Assembly: GCA_027080315.1 (NCBI GenBank)
Contig: JALWSI010000211.1
Location: forward strand, 1 to 12,396
From: a bacterium
Lineage (GTDB): Bacteria > Thermosulfidibacterota > Thermosulfidibacteria > Thermosulfidibacterales > JALWSI01
Reading direction: 5' to 3'
DNA length: 12,396 nucleotides
In this document: positions 1-6,234 of the stretch, piece by piece
Numbering within the stretch: the stretch's first letter is position 1
Layout: each line of letters starts with the position of its first letter
Translations under genes and position numbers: made by a program
Notes under the pieces: model-generated
The model's database searches: none
The model's input: the letters and a program-made list of their open reading frames with translations, nothing else
What the model was told of the DNA's origin: nothing

Positions 1-143
1 TACTCATCCTTCGCCAAACGGATGAACATATTTTTTCCCGTCATGCTCTTGGACTTGTGTGCAAAGTTCAGGTAGTTTATAAGCCCCTTCTTCTCAAGCT
101 CTATCCCTGCTTCTATCACCTTCACCAGCTCAGAGTTCCCCAT
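1..143 (-). CDS. Ferritin-like diiron (rubrerythrin-related) protein, N-terminal part
   Basis: This is the first 47 codons of a gene that continues beyond base 1. The fragment begins with ATG at 143-141 after a good ribosome site (AAGGAGAT, about 152-160). It reads as one amphipathic helix, a turn, and the start of a second helix ending LAKDE. The spacing of Glu17 in the first helix and Glu47 in the second fits the pattern of ferritin-like/rubrerythrin diiron domains, where these residues bind iron (family knowledge). The expected role is peroxide or oxygen detoxification, or iron handling, in the cytoplasm. It is the last visible gene of the perR-rubrerythrin cluster, but a 101-nt spacer with a large nested palindrome separates it from the cytochrome gene, so it may have its own control. 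The C-terminal half and any rubredoxin domain are not visible. Confidence 0.65.
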   Translation of the reverse strand, partial: MGNSELVKVIEAGIELEKKGLINYLNFAHKSKSMTGKNMFIRLAKDE

Positions 144-165
144 CTTTCCTTATCTCCTTTCTAAA

Positions 166-236
166 ACTTAGAGTTATTTGGATGGCGAACGGTAATCGTT
201 CACCATCCCAAAAGTTATACTTTAATAACTCTAAGT
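166..236 (-). repeat. 71-bp nested palindrome upstream of the ferritin-like gene
   Basis: Two inverted repeats are nested. The outer arms, ACTTAGAGTTATT at 166-178 and its exact complement at 224-236, pair over 13 bp. Inside them, 180-191 pairs with 197-208 over 12 bp with a five-base loop (192-196). The only imperfect pair, 186/202, is C-A in plus-strand RNA but G-U in minus-strand RNA, so the fold is slightly better in the transcript of the surrounding genes. A 15-nt unpaired stretch (209-223) lies on one side. The outer stem ends five bases before the ribosome-site region of the ferritin-like gene and begins eight bases after the cytochrome stop codon. It could be a processing or attenuation structure in the mRNA, or a small palindromic mobile element with 13-bp terminal inverted repeats. 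No target-site duplication is visible, and no second copy is in this window. Confidence 0.75.
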
Positions 237-244
237 CAACCTTC

Positions 245-1591
245 TCACTTTCTCACTTCAACAACGGTGCTAACCGAATTCACCTTCACAGGTGCATACT
301 CTGTTTTTGGAAGCTTCAGAAACTCCCCTACTGAGGAGGGCACTAAGCTGTAGTAGAGGGTGGCGGTGATGGTCACCGGTCCTGGAGCCACTGTTGCCGG
401 TATCTTCCACTTGTAGTTCTCCACTTTGGTCTCTCTGGGCCCTATGCGGTAATCTACCAAGGTGTTCTTGGCGGTGTACCACTGGCAAATGGTCTGACGA
501 CCCTTTGGATCCAGGAAGGGCTTGCGGAATATTCTTGCGCCATCAGGAACATCACCGTCTCTCTTCACACCCTTGAAGTTCTTTATCCCCAAAATCTCGC
601 CCATGGCCTGGTAAGCGTAGGCTTTAGAATCGGCAATGGTGTACTCCTCTCCCTTGAAGCCTTTGGGAGTCACAGGAATACTGAACTTCTTCCCTTCAGA
701 GTCAACTGCCCACACCTCTAACCACAGCATCCTCTCTTCAGTGGAACCAGAAGGAATGTAGTGACCAACCTTGCCATTGAACAGCTCTACCCTAAAAGGA
801 AGGGTTGAGCCCTGCTTCACAGAGGCTTTTTTGGTATAGATAGCCACATCAACAGATCCTGCCAGCTTACTGGCAAAGTGCGCTCCGTGGAAGGTGTGAT
901 GGGCTATGTCTTTTCTCTCTGGCCCCATCCCAGTTGATTTGCCTGGAGCATAGTACATGTGACAGTCCTGACACCTTACGCCCTCTTTGGCATAGGGGCC
1001 TTCCTTCCACTCGCGGTATGTGCTCTTAACCCATGCCCCGTAGGGGCTTGCCTCGTCATGGCAGGTTGCGCACATCTCTGGACTTCTCAAAAAAGAGGAG
1101 TAGTGGGTACCATGAGGGGCCTCGGCGTCTTTTCTTGGGCCTTCTTTAACATTGTTGGGCTCAATGGTGTAGCTGAAGTTGTAAGGCACCTTCTCGGTGG
1201 TACCTGTAATGTTATGACAGATCTCGCAGCTCACCCCCTCATTGGCTCTGGTGTTGGCAGAGGGAGACTTAGGAGGAATGTCGCCACTAAGAAAGGCAAG
1301 AGGGGCATGGCAGGCTATACATCCAGCCTTAACCCCGGCCACCTTCTCCAGTTTCTGCGCGTGGGGCAGAGCCAGCTTGAAGTACTCAACATCGTCCCAC
1401 CCGTGAGTGAAGGATTTAGCCATCAAACTCTGGCTCCACTCCTGGTATATCTCTCTATGGCACATGCCGCATTTTTTAGGGGACTTAAAGTCTTTGTAGT
1501 GATACTTCCCCATCTCGGCAGCCCTGGATCCCACGCTAACAAACAGTAGAAACCCCAGCGTTAAGGCCGCTACAATGCTCACCTTCCTCAT
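245..1591 (-). CDS. Exported pentahaem c-type cytochrome (cytochrome c554-like)
   Basis: A 448-residue protein with a Sec signal peptide (basic MRK, hydrophobic residues about 4-20, likely cleavage after SRA or RAA near 24). Five CXXCH haem-binding motifs start at residues 41, 91, 122, 174 and 207, followed by a His-rich stretch (231-238) that could supply axial ligands. The haem part therefore fills residues 35-240. The remaining 200 residues contain no Cys pair and look like beta-sandwich sequence, with a GHYIPSG motif often seen in this type of multihaem cytochrome. It should act in the periplasm or at the cell surface as an electron carrier or reductase; the substrate cannot be told from sequence. 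Start ATG is preceded by GGGAGGTGA. It lies 41 nt after rubrerythrin in the same direction, probably in the perR operon, which suggests a link to oxygen or peroxide reduction (inference). Confidence 0.9.
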   Translation of the reverse strand: MRKVSIVAALTLGFLLFVSVGSRAAEMGKYHYKDFKSPKKCGMCHREIYQEWSQSLMAKSFTHGWDDVEYFKLALPHAQKLEKVAGVKAGCIACHAPLAFLSGDIPPKSPSANTRANEGVSCEICHNITGTTEKVPYNFSYTIEPNNVKEGPRKDAEAPHGTHYSSFLRSPEMCATCHDEASPYGAWVKSTYREWKEGPYAKEGVRCQDCHMYYAPGKSTGMGPERKDIAHHTFHGAHFASKLAGSVDVAIYTKKASVKQGSTLPFRVELFNGKVGHYIPSGSTEERMLWLEVWAVDSEGKKFSIPVTPKGFKGEEYTIADSKAYAYQAMGEILGIKNFKGVKRDGDVPDGARIFRKPFLDPKGRQTICQWYTAKNTLVDYRIGPRETKVENYKWKIPATVAPGPVTITATLYYSLVPSSVGEFLKLPKTEYAPVKVNSVSTVVEVRK

Positions 1592-1632
1592 AACTCACCT
1601 CCCATAAACAAAAGATTATTTACGTTAAAACC

Positions 1633-2208
1633 CTACCAGTTCTCTCCCCAAAGCTCAAAGTAAGCCCTGGGATGGGCACAAGCCGGACAGGTCTCAGGGG
1701 GCTCAAGCCCTTCATACACATATCCACAGTTTCTGCAGCGCCAAAGCACCTTCTCTGGACGCTTAAAAACCCTATCTTGCTCAATGTTAGAAGCAAGGTC
1801 TAAGTAGCGCTTCTCGTGGTACTTTTCAGCAACTGCAATGCTTCTCATAATAACGGCAATCTCAGGAAATCCCTCTTCTTCTGCTGTCTCTGCAAACTCG
1901 GGATACATCTCGGTGTACTCATAGTTCTCTCCTGCAGCAGCCTCTTTCAGGTTCTCCAAGGTTGAACCGATCACCCCAGCGGGAAATGCAGCGGAGATCA
2001 CCACCTCTCCCCCCTCCAAAAGCTTGAAGAGTCTCTTGGCGTGCTCTTTCTCCTGGTTTGCTGTCTCTTCAAAGATATAGGATATCTGTACATACCCCTC
2101 TTTTTTAGCCTGACTGGCAAAGTAGGTGTATCTGTTCCTTGCCTGAGACTCCCCTGCAAATGCCGTGAGGATGTTCTTCTCCGTCTTTGTACCTTTCAGC
2201 TTACCCAA
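1633..2208 (-). CDS. rbr: Rubrerythrin
   Basis: A cytoplasmic peroxide reductase with an N-terminal diiron ferritin-like domain (about 1-145) and a C-terminal rubredoxin domain. I chose the TTG at 2208-2206 as start: the ribosome site AGGAGG lies 7 nt upstream, whereas the GTG two codons earlier (2214) would leave only 1 nt. From this start the protein is 191 residues and begins MGKLKGTK, matching the usual MKSLKGTK length. In this numbering the diiron ligands fall at E20, E53, H56, E94, E97, E128 and H131. The rubredoxin iron site is C158, C161, C174, C177. The stretch [11 protein letters not shown] and the [15 protein letters not shown] helix are classic family sequence. The gene sits 21 nt after the winged-helix gene in the perR operon, consistent with peroxide-inducible expression. 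It needs a rubredoxin or NADH-dependent electron donor, not seen here. Confidence 0.96.
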   Translation of the reverse strand: MGKLKGTKTEKNILTAFAGESQARNRYTYFASQAKKEGYVQISYIFEETANQEKEHAKRLFKLLEGGEVVISAAFPAGVIGSTLENLKEAAAGENYEYTEMYPEFAETAEEEGFPEIAVIMRSIAVAEKYHEKRYLDLASNIEQDRVFKRPEKVLWRCRNCGYVYEGLEPPETCPACAHPRAYFELWGENW

Positions 2209-2229
2209 TTTCACGCCTCCTTTCTCTGG

Positions 2230-2442
2230 TTAAACGTTCTCTTTACCACTATCCGTTATTCCGTACTTACACCTCACTGGGCTATCCACATAGCCCAGCT
2301 TCTTTAAAACCTTTATGTTGGCACTCACCTCTTTAGATTCCACCCCAACTGCCTCAGCTATCTGTTTCGGAGCCAAAGGCTTCTCTGTTTCATTCAACAC
2401 AGACAGAATCTTCTTCTGAACATCTGTCAGCCCTTCACTCAT
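2230..2442 (-). CDS. Small winged-helix DNA-binding protein
   Basis: A 70-residue protein that is essentially one winged helix-turn-helix domain. Helix 1 covers TDVQKKILSVLNE (6-18). The helix-turn-helix is PKQIAEAVGVESKEVSANIKVLKKLGYV (25-52), and a short wing is SPVRCKYGITDSGK (54-67). It resembles the DNA-binding module of MarR/ArsR-type regulators without any dimerisation or ligand domain. Cys58 is the only cysteine, so a redox switch through an intermolecular disulfide is possible but unsupported. ATG start with AAGGAGG seven or so bases upstream; the upstream perR stop is 12 nt away and the rubrerythrin start 21 nt beyond its own stop, so all three are almost certainly co-transcribed. 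Its role is unknown; a second regulator of the same stress operon is the simplest guess. Confidence 0.8.
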   Translation of the reverse strand: MSEGLTDVQKKILSVLNETEKPLAPKQIAEAVGVESKEVSANIKVLKKLGYVDSPVRCKYGITDSGKENV

Positions 2443-2454
2443 CTCTTCTCCTCC

Positions 2455-2874
2455 TTACCAGCTCTCCTCAGTTTTCCTCCCAGGATTATTCTCTTCCATC
2501 TCATCAGAACACTCCGGACAGATCCCCAGAATATTCACAGCGCACTCTAATATGATGTAACCCGTATCCGGATCATATCCCTCTCTTATTTCTGGAAAGT
2601 CTTCAATGTGGTAATCAGCCACCTTGCCACAGCGGATGCAGATTATATGGGGATGTGGCCACACCCCTCCATCAAAGCGCATCTTCTTGCCAGCCACTTC
2701 AAGCTTCTTGATCTCTCCCATTGAAGCAAGCAGCTCCAGGTTTCTGTAAACCGTTCCCAGGCTGATGTTTGGCATGGTCTTCTTCACCTCTACATATACT
2801 TCGTCAGCAGTAGGATGTGATTTCATGTTCCGGATGGTCTTCAAAATCGCTTCTCGTTGCTGAGATCTCTTCAT
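2455..2874 (-). CDS. perR: PerR-type Fur-family peroxide-sensing repressor
   Basis: A 139-residue Fur-family regulator. Counting from the ATG at 2874 (preferred over the adjacent GTG at 2877 because AGGTGA is better spaced), the N-terminal winged helix spans about 5-62, with SLGTVYRNLELL as recognition helix region. The Fe/Mn sensing ligands of Bacillus PerR (H37, D85, H91, H93, D104) have counterparts at H20, D68, H74, H76 and D87. The structural Cys4 zinc site is C79, C82, C119 and C122. In PerR, iron-catalysed oxidation of the sensing histidines releases DNA (family knowledge). Presence of the Asp at D87 rather than Glu favours PerR over Fur. It heads the operon with the winged-helix gene, rubrerythrin and cytochrome, and the promoter upstream has a weak PerR-like half-site, so autoregulation is likely but not shown. 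Confidence 0.93.
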   Translation of the reverse strand: MKRSQQREAILKTIRNMKSHPTADEVYVEVKKTMPNISLGTVYRNLELLASMGEIKKLEVAGKKMRFDGGVWPHPHIICIRCGKVADYHIEDFPEIREGYDPDTGYIILECAVNILGICPECSDEMEENNPGRKTEESW

Positions 2875-2885
2875 CACTCACCTTC

Positions 2886-2900
2886 CAATAATAGTAATTT
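2886..2900 (-). promoter_or_regulatory. Possible PerR operator at the perR start region
   Basis: The 15 bp AAATTACTATTATTG matches the PerR-box consensus TTATAATNATTATAA at 8 of 14 informative positions. The right half begins with a perfect ATTAT; the left half is poor. It lies just downstream of the candidate -10, where a repressor would block transcription initiation. Position supports it more than sequence does. A-T richness of the region makes a chance match quite possible. Confidence 0.25.
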
Positions 2901-2906
2901 TTCTCT

Positions 2907-2936
2907 TTTAGATATATCCCTACTCCCAAATGTCAA
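2907..2936 (-). promoter_or_regulatory. Candidate sigma-70 promoter of the perR operon
   Basis: A perfect -35 hexamer TTGACA (2936-2931) is followed after 18 bp by TCTAAA (2912-2907), which matches TATAAT at four of six positions. A second TTGAC lies seven bases upstream, and an A/T block AAAATTTTAAAA (2963-2974) could serve as an UP element. The site lies 33-62 bp before the perR ATG, and the upstream gene (tatBC) ends at 3002. The -35 is convincing; the -10 choice is less certain. Confidence 0.5.
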
Positions 2937-3001
2937 TAGTCAAAAGAAAAATTGTAACCACCAAAATTTTAAAACTATCGCATCCCCCAACAACTGAAAC
3001 A

Positions 3002-3856
3002 TTATCTATTTCTGGCTTTGATATAAGCCTTACTCACCAGCAAGCTTAACTCAAACAACACTATCAGGGGCATAGACATCATAACCTGTGAAAGTACGTC
3101 TGGCGGTGTCAATACAGCACCAACCACAAAGCTTATGACCCATATAACCCTGCGATAAGAAGAAAAGGTCTCTATGGGCACAACTCCCGAGGAGGTGAGA
3201 AAGAAGATTACAACGGGCAATTGAAACACAAACCCAAAAGCTATCATCAACTTAAAAACAAACGAAAAATACCTCTCAACAGTAAGCATAGGTTGGAACC
3301 ACGGGGCAGAAAAGTGAAGAAGGAACTTAAATGCCATCGGCAATATGGCAAAATATGCAAAGCTCATACCACCTGCAAAAAGGAACACTGAAACCACAAA
3401 AAGAGAGATAAACAATCTCTTTTCTCTGGGGTATAGCCCTGGGGCTATAAACATCCACATCTGGTAAGCAATAATAGGAAAGGCAAAGATCACTCCAGCA
3501 GCCAATGCTACCTTCATGTTAACCACAAAGGCCTCTGTGGGAGCCACAAAGATTAGGTTTCCGCCATAAGGATGTCTGAAAAACTGGATGATTTTATTAG
3601 AGAATGGGAAGGCAGCAATGGCAAAGGGAATAACAGACCCTAAGGAGATAAGAAGCCTTCTCCGTAGCTCCTCTAAATGGTTTATCAATCCTGGTTCTTC
3701 ATCCTCGTCGGTTTCTGGGTCATTGTTTCCGCTTATACTGCTTCTGATAGATGCGGTTTCTTCGCGCAAAGATTGGATGGTTTGAATAACCCTTTCCGGA
3801 CCCAGAAGCAAAAGGGCCAGAAAAAGCACCACCATAGCTTCGTTAAATCCTATCAC
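3002..3856 (-). CDS. tatC: TatB-TatC fusion: twin-arginine translocase receptor subunit
   Basis: A 284-residue inner-membrane protein that recognises twin-arginine signal peptides and exports folded proteins with TatA. The start is GTG at 3856 with AGGAGAGG just upstream. Residues 1-42 form a TatB-like unit: short membrane helix with an acidic residue (E6), Gly-Pro hinge at G19-P20 (LLGPERV), then an amphipathic helix to about 42. An acidic linker (43-54) leads into a full TatC: HLEELRRR (60-67), the APGLYPREKR loop (138-147, with E145), FQLP (211-214) and TPPD (250-253), with six hydrophobic segments. TatB and TatC are normally separate proteins that bind each other one to one, so a fusion is mechanistically sensible. 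No stop codon or frame change separates the parts. tatA lies 276 nt upstream; no separate tatB is seen. Confidence 0.93.
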   Translation of the reverse strand: MIGFNEAMVVLFLALLLLGPERVIQTIQSLREETASIRSSISGNNDPETDEDEEPGLINHLEELRRRLLISLGSVIPFAIAAFPFSNKIIQFFRHPYGGNLIFVAPTEAFVVNMKVALAAGVIFAFPIIAYQMWMFIAPGLYPREKRLFISLFVVSVFLFAGGMSFAYFAILPMAFKFLLHFSAPWFQPMLTVERYFSFVFKLMIAFGFVFQLPVVIFFLTSSGVVPIETFSSYRRVIWVISFVVGAVLTPPDVLSQVMMSMPLIVLFELSLLVSKAYIKARNR

Positions 3857-4132
3857 GTCCTCTCCTAATCACATAGAAATTTGAGGGGTGTTCAGGTTGT
3901 AATGCCCACACCTTCTAAATTCACACGAGAAACCTACCCCCCCCATAGCAAACCCTAACCTCTGGCTTCTACAAAGAAAGGGGTCCACGCCCTCAAAGCA
4001 AATCATACGTTAGTAGAGCAAATAACCTCTAACCTAGGCTTTCCCCTTCTTTCCCAAATTCAGGACGCTATCTGGTCACCTAAGGAAAGCCCGCCCATCT
4101 ATATACTTAAGGTTTTATGTGGCAGAGTTGTT
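3857..4132. other. Non-coding gap between tatA and tatBC
   Basis: No open frame with a plausible start and ribosome site was found on either strand in these 276 nt, which is odd inside a tat cluster. It holds an inverted repeat, GGCTTTCC at 4037-4044 pairing with GGAAAGCC at 4084-4091 (loop 39 nt). There is also a run of eight C (3937-3944; eight G in the minus-strand transcript) and two imperfect direct repeats on the plus strand sharing AGCAAA and CTAACCT (about 3948 and 4018). There is no T-run after the inverted repeat, so it is not a standard terminator. I do not recognise a known riboswitch class in it. Confidence 0.5.
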
Positions 4133-4348
4133 CTACTGCATCTTGTTCAGAGGGGCAGTGGTTTTCTCTTCTCCCGAACCCTCCTCGGGCGGAACTTTGA
4201 CAACCTCTTCAACCTCCTTCGCAGCCCTTCTGAACTCCCTCAGAGCCTGTCCCATGCCCCTTGCAACCTCCGGTAGCTTCTTGGCACCAAAAAGAAGAAG
4301 GACCACCACAAATATCAGTAATATCTCTGAAAATCCTATACTACCCAT
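4133..4348 (-). CDS. tatA: TatA, pore-forming subunit of the twin-arginine translocase
   Basis: A 71-residue single-span membrane protein. It has a short N-terminal helix (about 6-20, GFSEILLIFVVVLLL), the F20-G21 hinge followed by the FGAKKLPE motif, and an amphipathic helix (about 24-50). The polar tail (51-71) is rich in Glu and Thr. The length is normal for TatA and the FG rather than GP hinge separates it from the TatB-like segment of the downstream gene. It oligomerises at the TatBC receptor to let folded proteins cross the inner membrane. ATG with a very strong ribosome site AAGGAGGTGA. It lies 102 nt after the VKOR gene; I see no convincing promoter in that spacer, so it may be transcribed with the upstream genes or from a weak promoter. 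Confidence 0.95.
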   Translation of the reverse strand: MGSIGFSEILLIFVVVLLLFGAKKLPEVARGMGQALREFRRAAKEVEEVVKVPPEEGSGEEKTTAPLNKMQ

Positions 4349-4450
4349 TCTTTCACCTCCTTATTGCTCTGTGTGCCCCTTTCTACTCCTATCACTTCAC
4401 TTTACACAACCTTTCTTAAACAAACGCTATGATAGAAATATCTACCCTTG

Positions 4451-5497
4451 CTATCTACACTCCTTATTAGGAACACGCATTCCGGGTTCCCCAAGATTCC
4501 ACAAAGGAGCCCCATAGCCCTTAGGTTTGGCCTCTTCCAAATAAGATTTAATGGCTCTGGGCCCTTCGTAGATACAGGTCTTGTTTGGATTGGTCACCAC
4601 TAAGGTGGGAACCATTCTACCTCTGAGAGAAAGCAGCTCTTTAAGGTTCCAATCAAGAAGGGCCCTTATCTCTTTCTGGGTGCTCTTATCAGGCAGAGGA
4701 ACACTATTGTCTGGCGCCTCGTGAAGCTCTTTCAGAAGCTCCCAGATGTCTCCCCCTGCCTTCAATCTCTTCACCAGCTCACAGCTTTTGGCAAAGGCCC
4801 CTTTATGGACCAACACGTCCCTGAACACTATCTCAACCTTCAGTCCATCCACCTCTTTGCTTAAGGCGTCTATGACGCTCGCACACCCCGGGCAGTCTAA
4901 ATCAAAAAAGAGCTCCCACTTTCCGCAGGTGGTGCCCTTGTCATTGCGCCAGGTGAACAGTTTATCCAGCATCTCCTTCTGGGCTTTGTAAGGGGCCTTA
5001 GGGGTGGTTGCAGGCGAAGAAGCTGCTGTCACTTTAGGTCCAAAAGGGGGGAAATAGAGCATGTGTGAAGCAAAGAAAGAGAGCACCACAAGCACCACGC
5101 AGACCTTGGCGCTATCCCAGCTCCAGTTAACAAGGAAAAGCAAAAAAGTGACTGTCTCCACCTCTATGCAAAGGGGACATATCTTATGGAGCACTGCCAC
5201 CTGCACCATCACCAGGTAGAGGGAAAAACCCACTCCAATTGAGAGCCACAGCCTTAATCCCCTCTTGTAGCACATGAGCACCAAGGTGATCACAAAGAAG
5301 CCCAGACCGAGCAAAGGCAGGGGAACTCCCATTATGGATGAGTAGTGAGAAGAGGCCGCAAGGCGACAGCCGGTAAAGGGACAGAGCTCTTTTTGGGTAA
5401 AGATTGAGGCCACATCCACCGCCACTGTGGCCACACCCACCAATATCAAAAACAGAGAGATAGTTGTGCGTTTATCCCTACCCTCAGATTCAAACAT
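4451..5497 (-). CDS. VKOR-thioredoxin fusion, disulfide bond-forming membrane protein
   Basis: A 348-residue protein joining a vitamin K epoxide reductase domain to a DsbA/thioredoxin-like domain. The VKOR part (about 10-145) has four or five membrane helices, a loop cysteine pair C39/C44, the S53-S54 plus GVPLPLLGLG segment typical of the quinone site, and the active CPLC at 107-110. After a Thr/Ala/Pro linker (about 155-175) comes the thioredoxin-like part with CPGC at 202-205 and a cis-proline loop MVPT (P297). Family knowledge: VKOR reoxidises the fused thioredoxin partner and passes electrons to quinone, replacing DsbB/DsbA. The start was set at ATG 5497, which has GGGAGG upstream and overlaps the preceding gene by 8 nt; a longer frame back to 5581 would overlap that gene by 92 nt. 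It sits just before the Tat genes, both serving extracytoplasmic proteins. Confidence 0.92.
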   Translation of the reverse strand: MFESEGRDKRTTISLFLILVGVATVAVDVASIFTQKELCPFTGCRLAASSHYSSIMGVPLPLLGLGFFVITLVLMCYKRGLRLWLSIGVGFSLYLVMVQVAVLHKICPLCIEVETVTFLLFLVNWSWDSAKVCVVLVVLSFFASHMLYFPPFGPKVTAASSPATTPKAPYKAQKEMLDKLFTWRNDKGTTCGKWELFFDLDCPGCASVIDALSKEVDGLKVEIVFRDVLVHKGAFAKSCELVKRLKAGGDIWELLKELHEAPDNSVPLPDKSTQKEIRALLDWNLKELLSLRGRMVPTLVVTNPNKTCIYEGPRAIKSYLEEAKPKGYGAPLWNLGEPGMRVPNKECR

Positions 5498-6119
5498 CAC
5501 GGCCTCCCTTAACTGCAATGAGTAAAGTGGACTTTCCCGTGGGACTTGAGATCCTCTCTGCCTTCTCAAAGAACCTTCCAAAAAGGCTCTCCTCTTCCTT
5601 TCTCATCCTCGCCGCATTGAGAGAACCCAAGGCAAACAGGCGAACATAGTAAAGGGCTTTAACCAAAGGATGGGTGGGCATCTCGTGCTCCATCATTAGA
5701 AAGGTGCCTCCTGGTTTTAGAACCCGCCTTGCCTCTGCCAAAGCCCAAAGGGATTCCTGACCTTTAAGCTCGTAGAAGGCATGAGAACAGGTTACCGCCC
5801 CAAAACACTCTGATTTAAAGGGCAACCTTGTGACGTTGCCAAGCACCCACAAGACCTGGGAGTCCTTCTCTTTTGCCTTGTTCAACATGCCCTGTGAGAA
5901 ATCCAACCCCACCACCGTGGTTTCATGATCCCTTCTAAGGCGGGAGGCCACAGAGCCCGTACCTGTACATATGTCCAACAGGGGAACCCCTTTCTGAACA
6001 CTTATCTGACGAGATAAGAAGCCCCTTAGCTCCCCTGCAATATCCTTTGAATGCAGGGCAATCACCTTGTCGTAGAACCGGGAGAAGAGATCGTAGTATG
6101 CTCTTCTTACTCTTCTCAT
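5490..6119 (-). CDS. Class I SAM-dependent methyltransferase (UbiE/MenG-like)
   Basis: A 209-residue Rossmann-fold methyltransferase. The SAM-binding glycine motif is LLDICTGTGSVA (47-58), the acidic residue after strand 2 is D73 in VVGLDFSQGML, and an adenine-contacting N95 follows. RLPFKSECFGAVTCSH (98-113) and RVLKPGGTF (132-140) are motifs of the UbiE/COQ5-like family. Length is slightly short for MenG/UbiE and it lacks their diagnostic quinone-biosynthesis signatures as far as I can judge, so the substrate is unknown. Because it is translationally coupled to VKOR, a quinone-using enzyme, a quinone-related substrate is tempting but unproved. ATG with AGGAGGTGA four bases away. A weak promoter (TTGTTT, 17 bp, TAAAAG) can be read upstream on the minus strand. 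Confidence 0.85.
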   Translation of the reverse strand: MRRVRRAYYDLFSRFYDKVIALHSKDIAGELRGFLSRQISVQKGVPLLDICTGTGSVASRLRRDHETTVVGLDFSQGMLNKAKEKDSQVLWVLGNVTRLPFKSECFGAVTCSHAFYELKGQESLWALAEARRVLKPGGTFLMMEHEMPTHPLVKALYYVRLFALGSLNAARMRKEEESLFGRFFEKAERISSPTGKSTLLIAVKGGRDV

Positions 6120-6234
6120 ATCACCTCCTGGTCAATGATCCCTTTTACCCCGTTGAGGGTTATGAAACAACAAGCCCCTGTGAAAATAGGCCCCTTTGTG
6201 GTAGCATGTAGTAAAACAGAGAGAGGTGAAAGCC

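Noticed and set aside
959-1549. Long plus-strand open frame of 196 codons
   Set aside because: It lies antisense to the cytochrome gene, has no ribosome site, and its product resembles no family. The minus-strand frame has five haem motifs.
3857-4132. Possible tRNA or known riboswitch in the tat gap
   Set aside because: No tRNA T-loop/anticodon arrangement and no recognised aptamer core could be found by eye.
4119-4517. Plus-strand open frame of 132 codons over tatA
   Set aside because: It is a shadow of tatA and the end of the VKOR gene, with no ribosome site and low-complexity Ser/Thr/Pro translation.
5498-5581. Longer N-terminus for the VKOR fusion
   Set aside because: It would add 28 non-membrane residues encoded inside the methyltransferase gene. 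The ATG at 5497 has a ribosome site and an 8-nt overlap.
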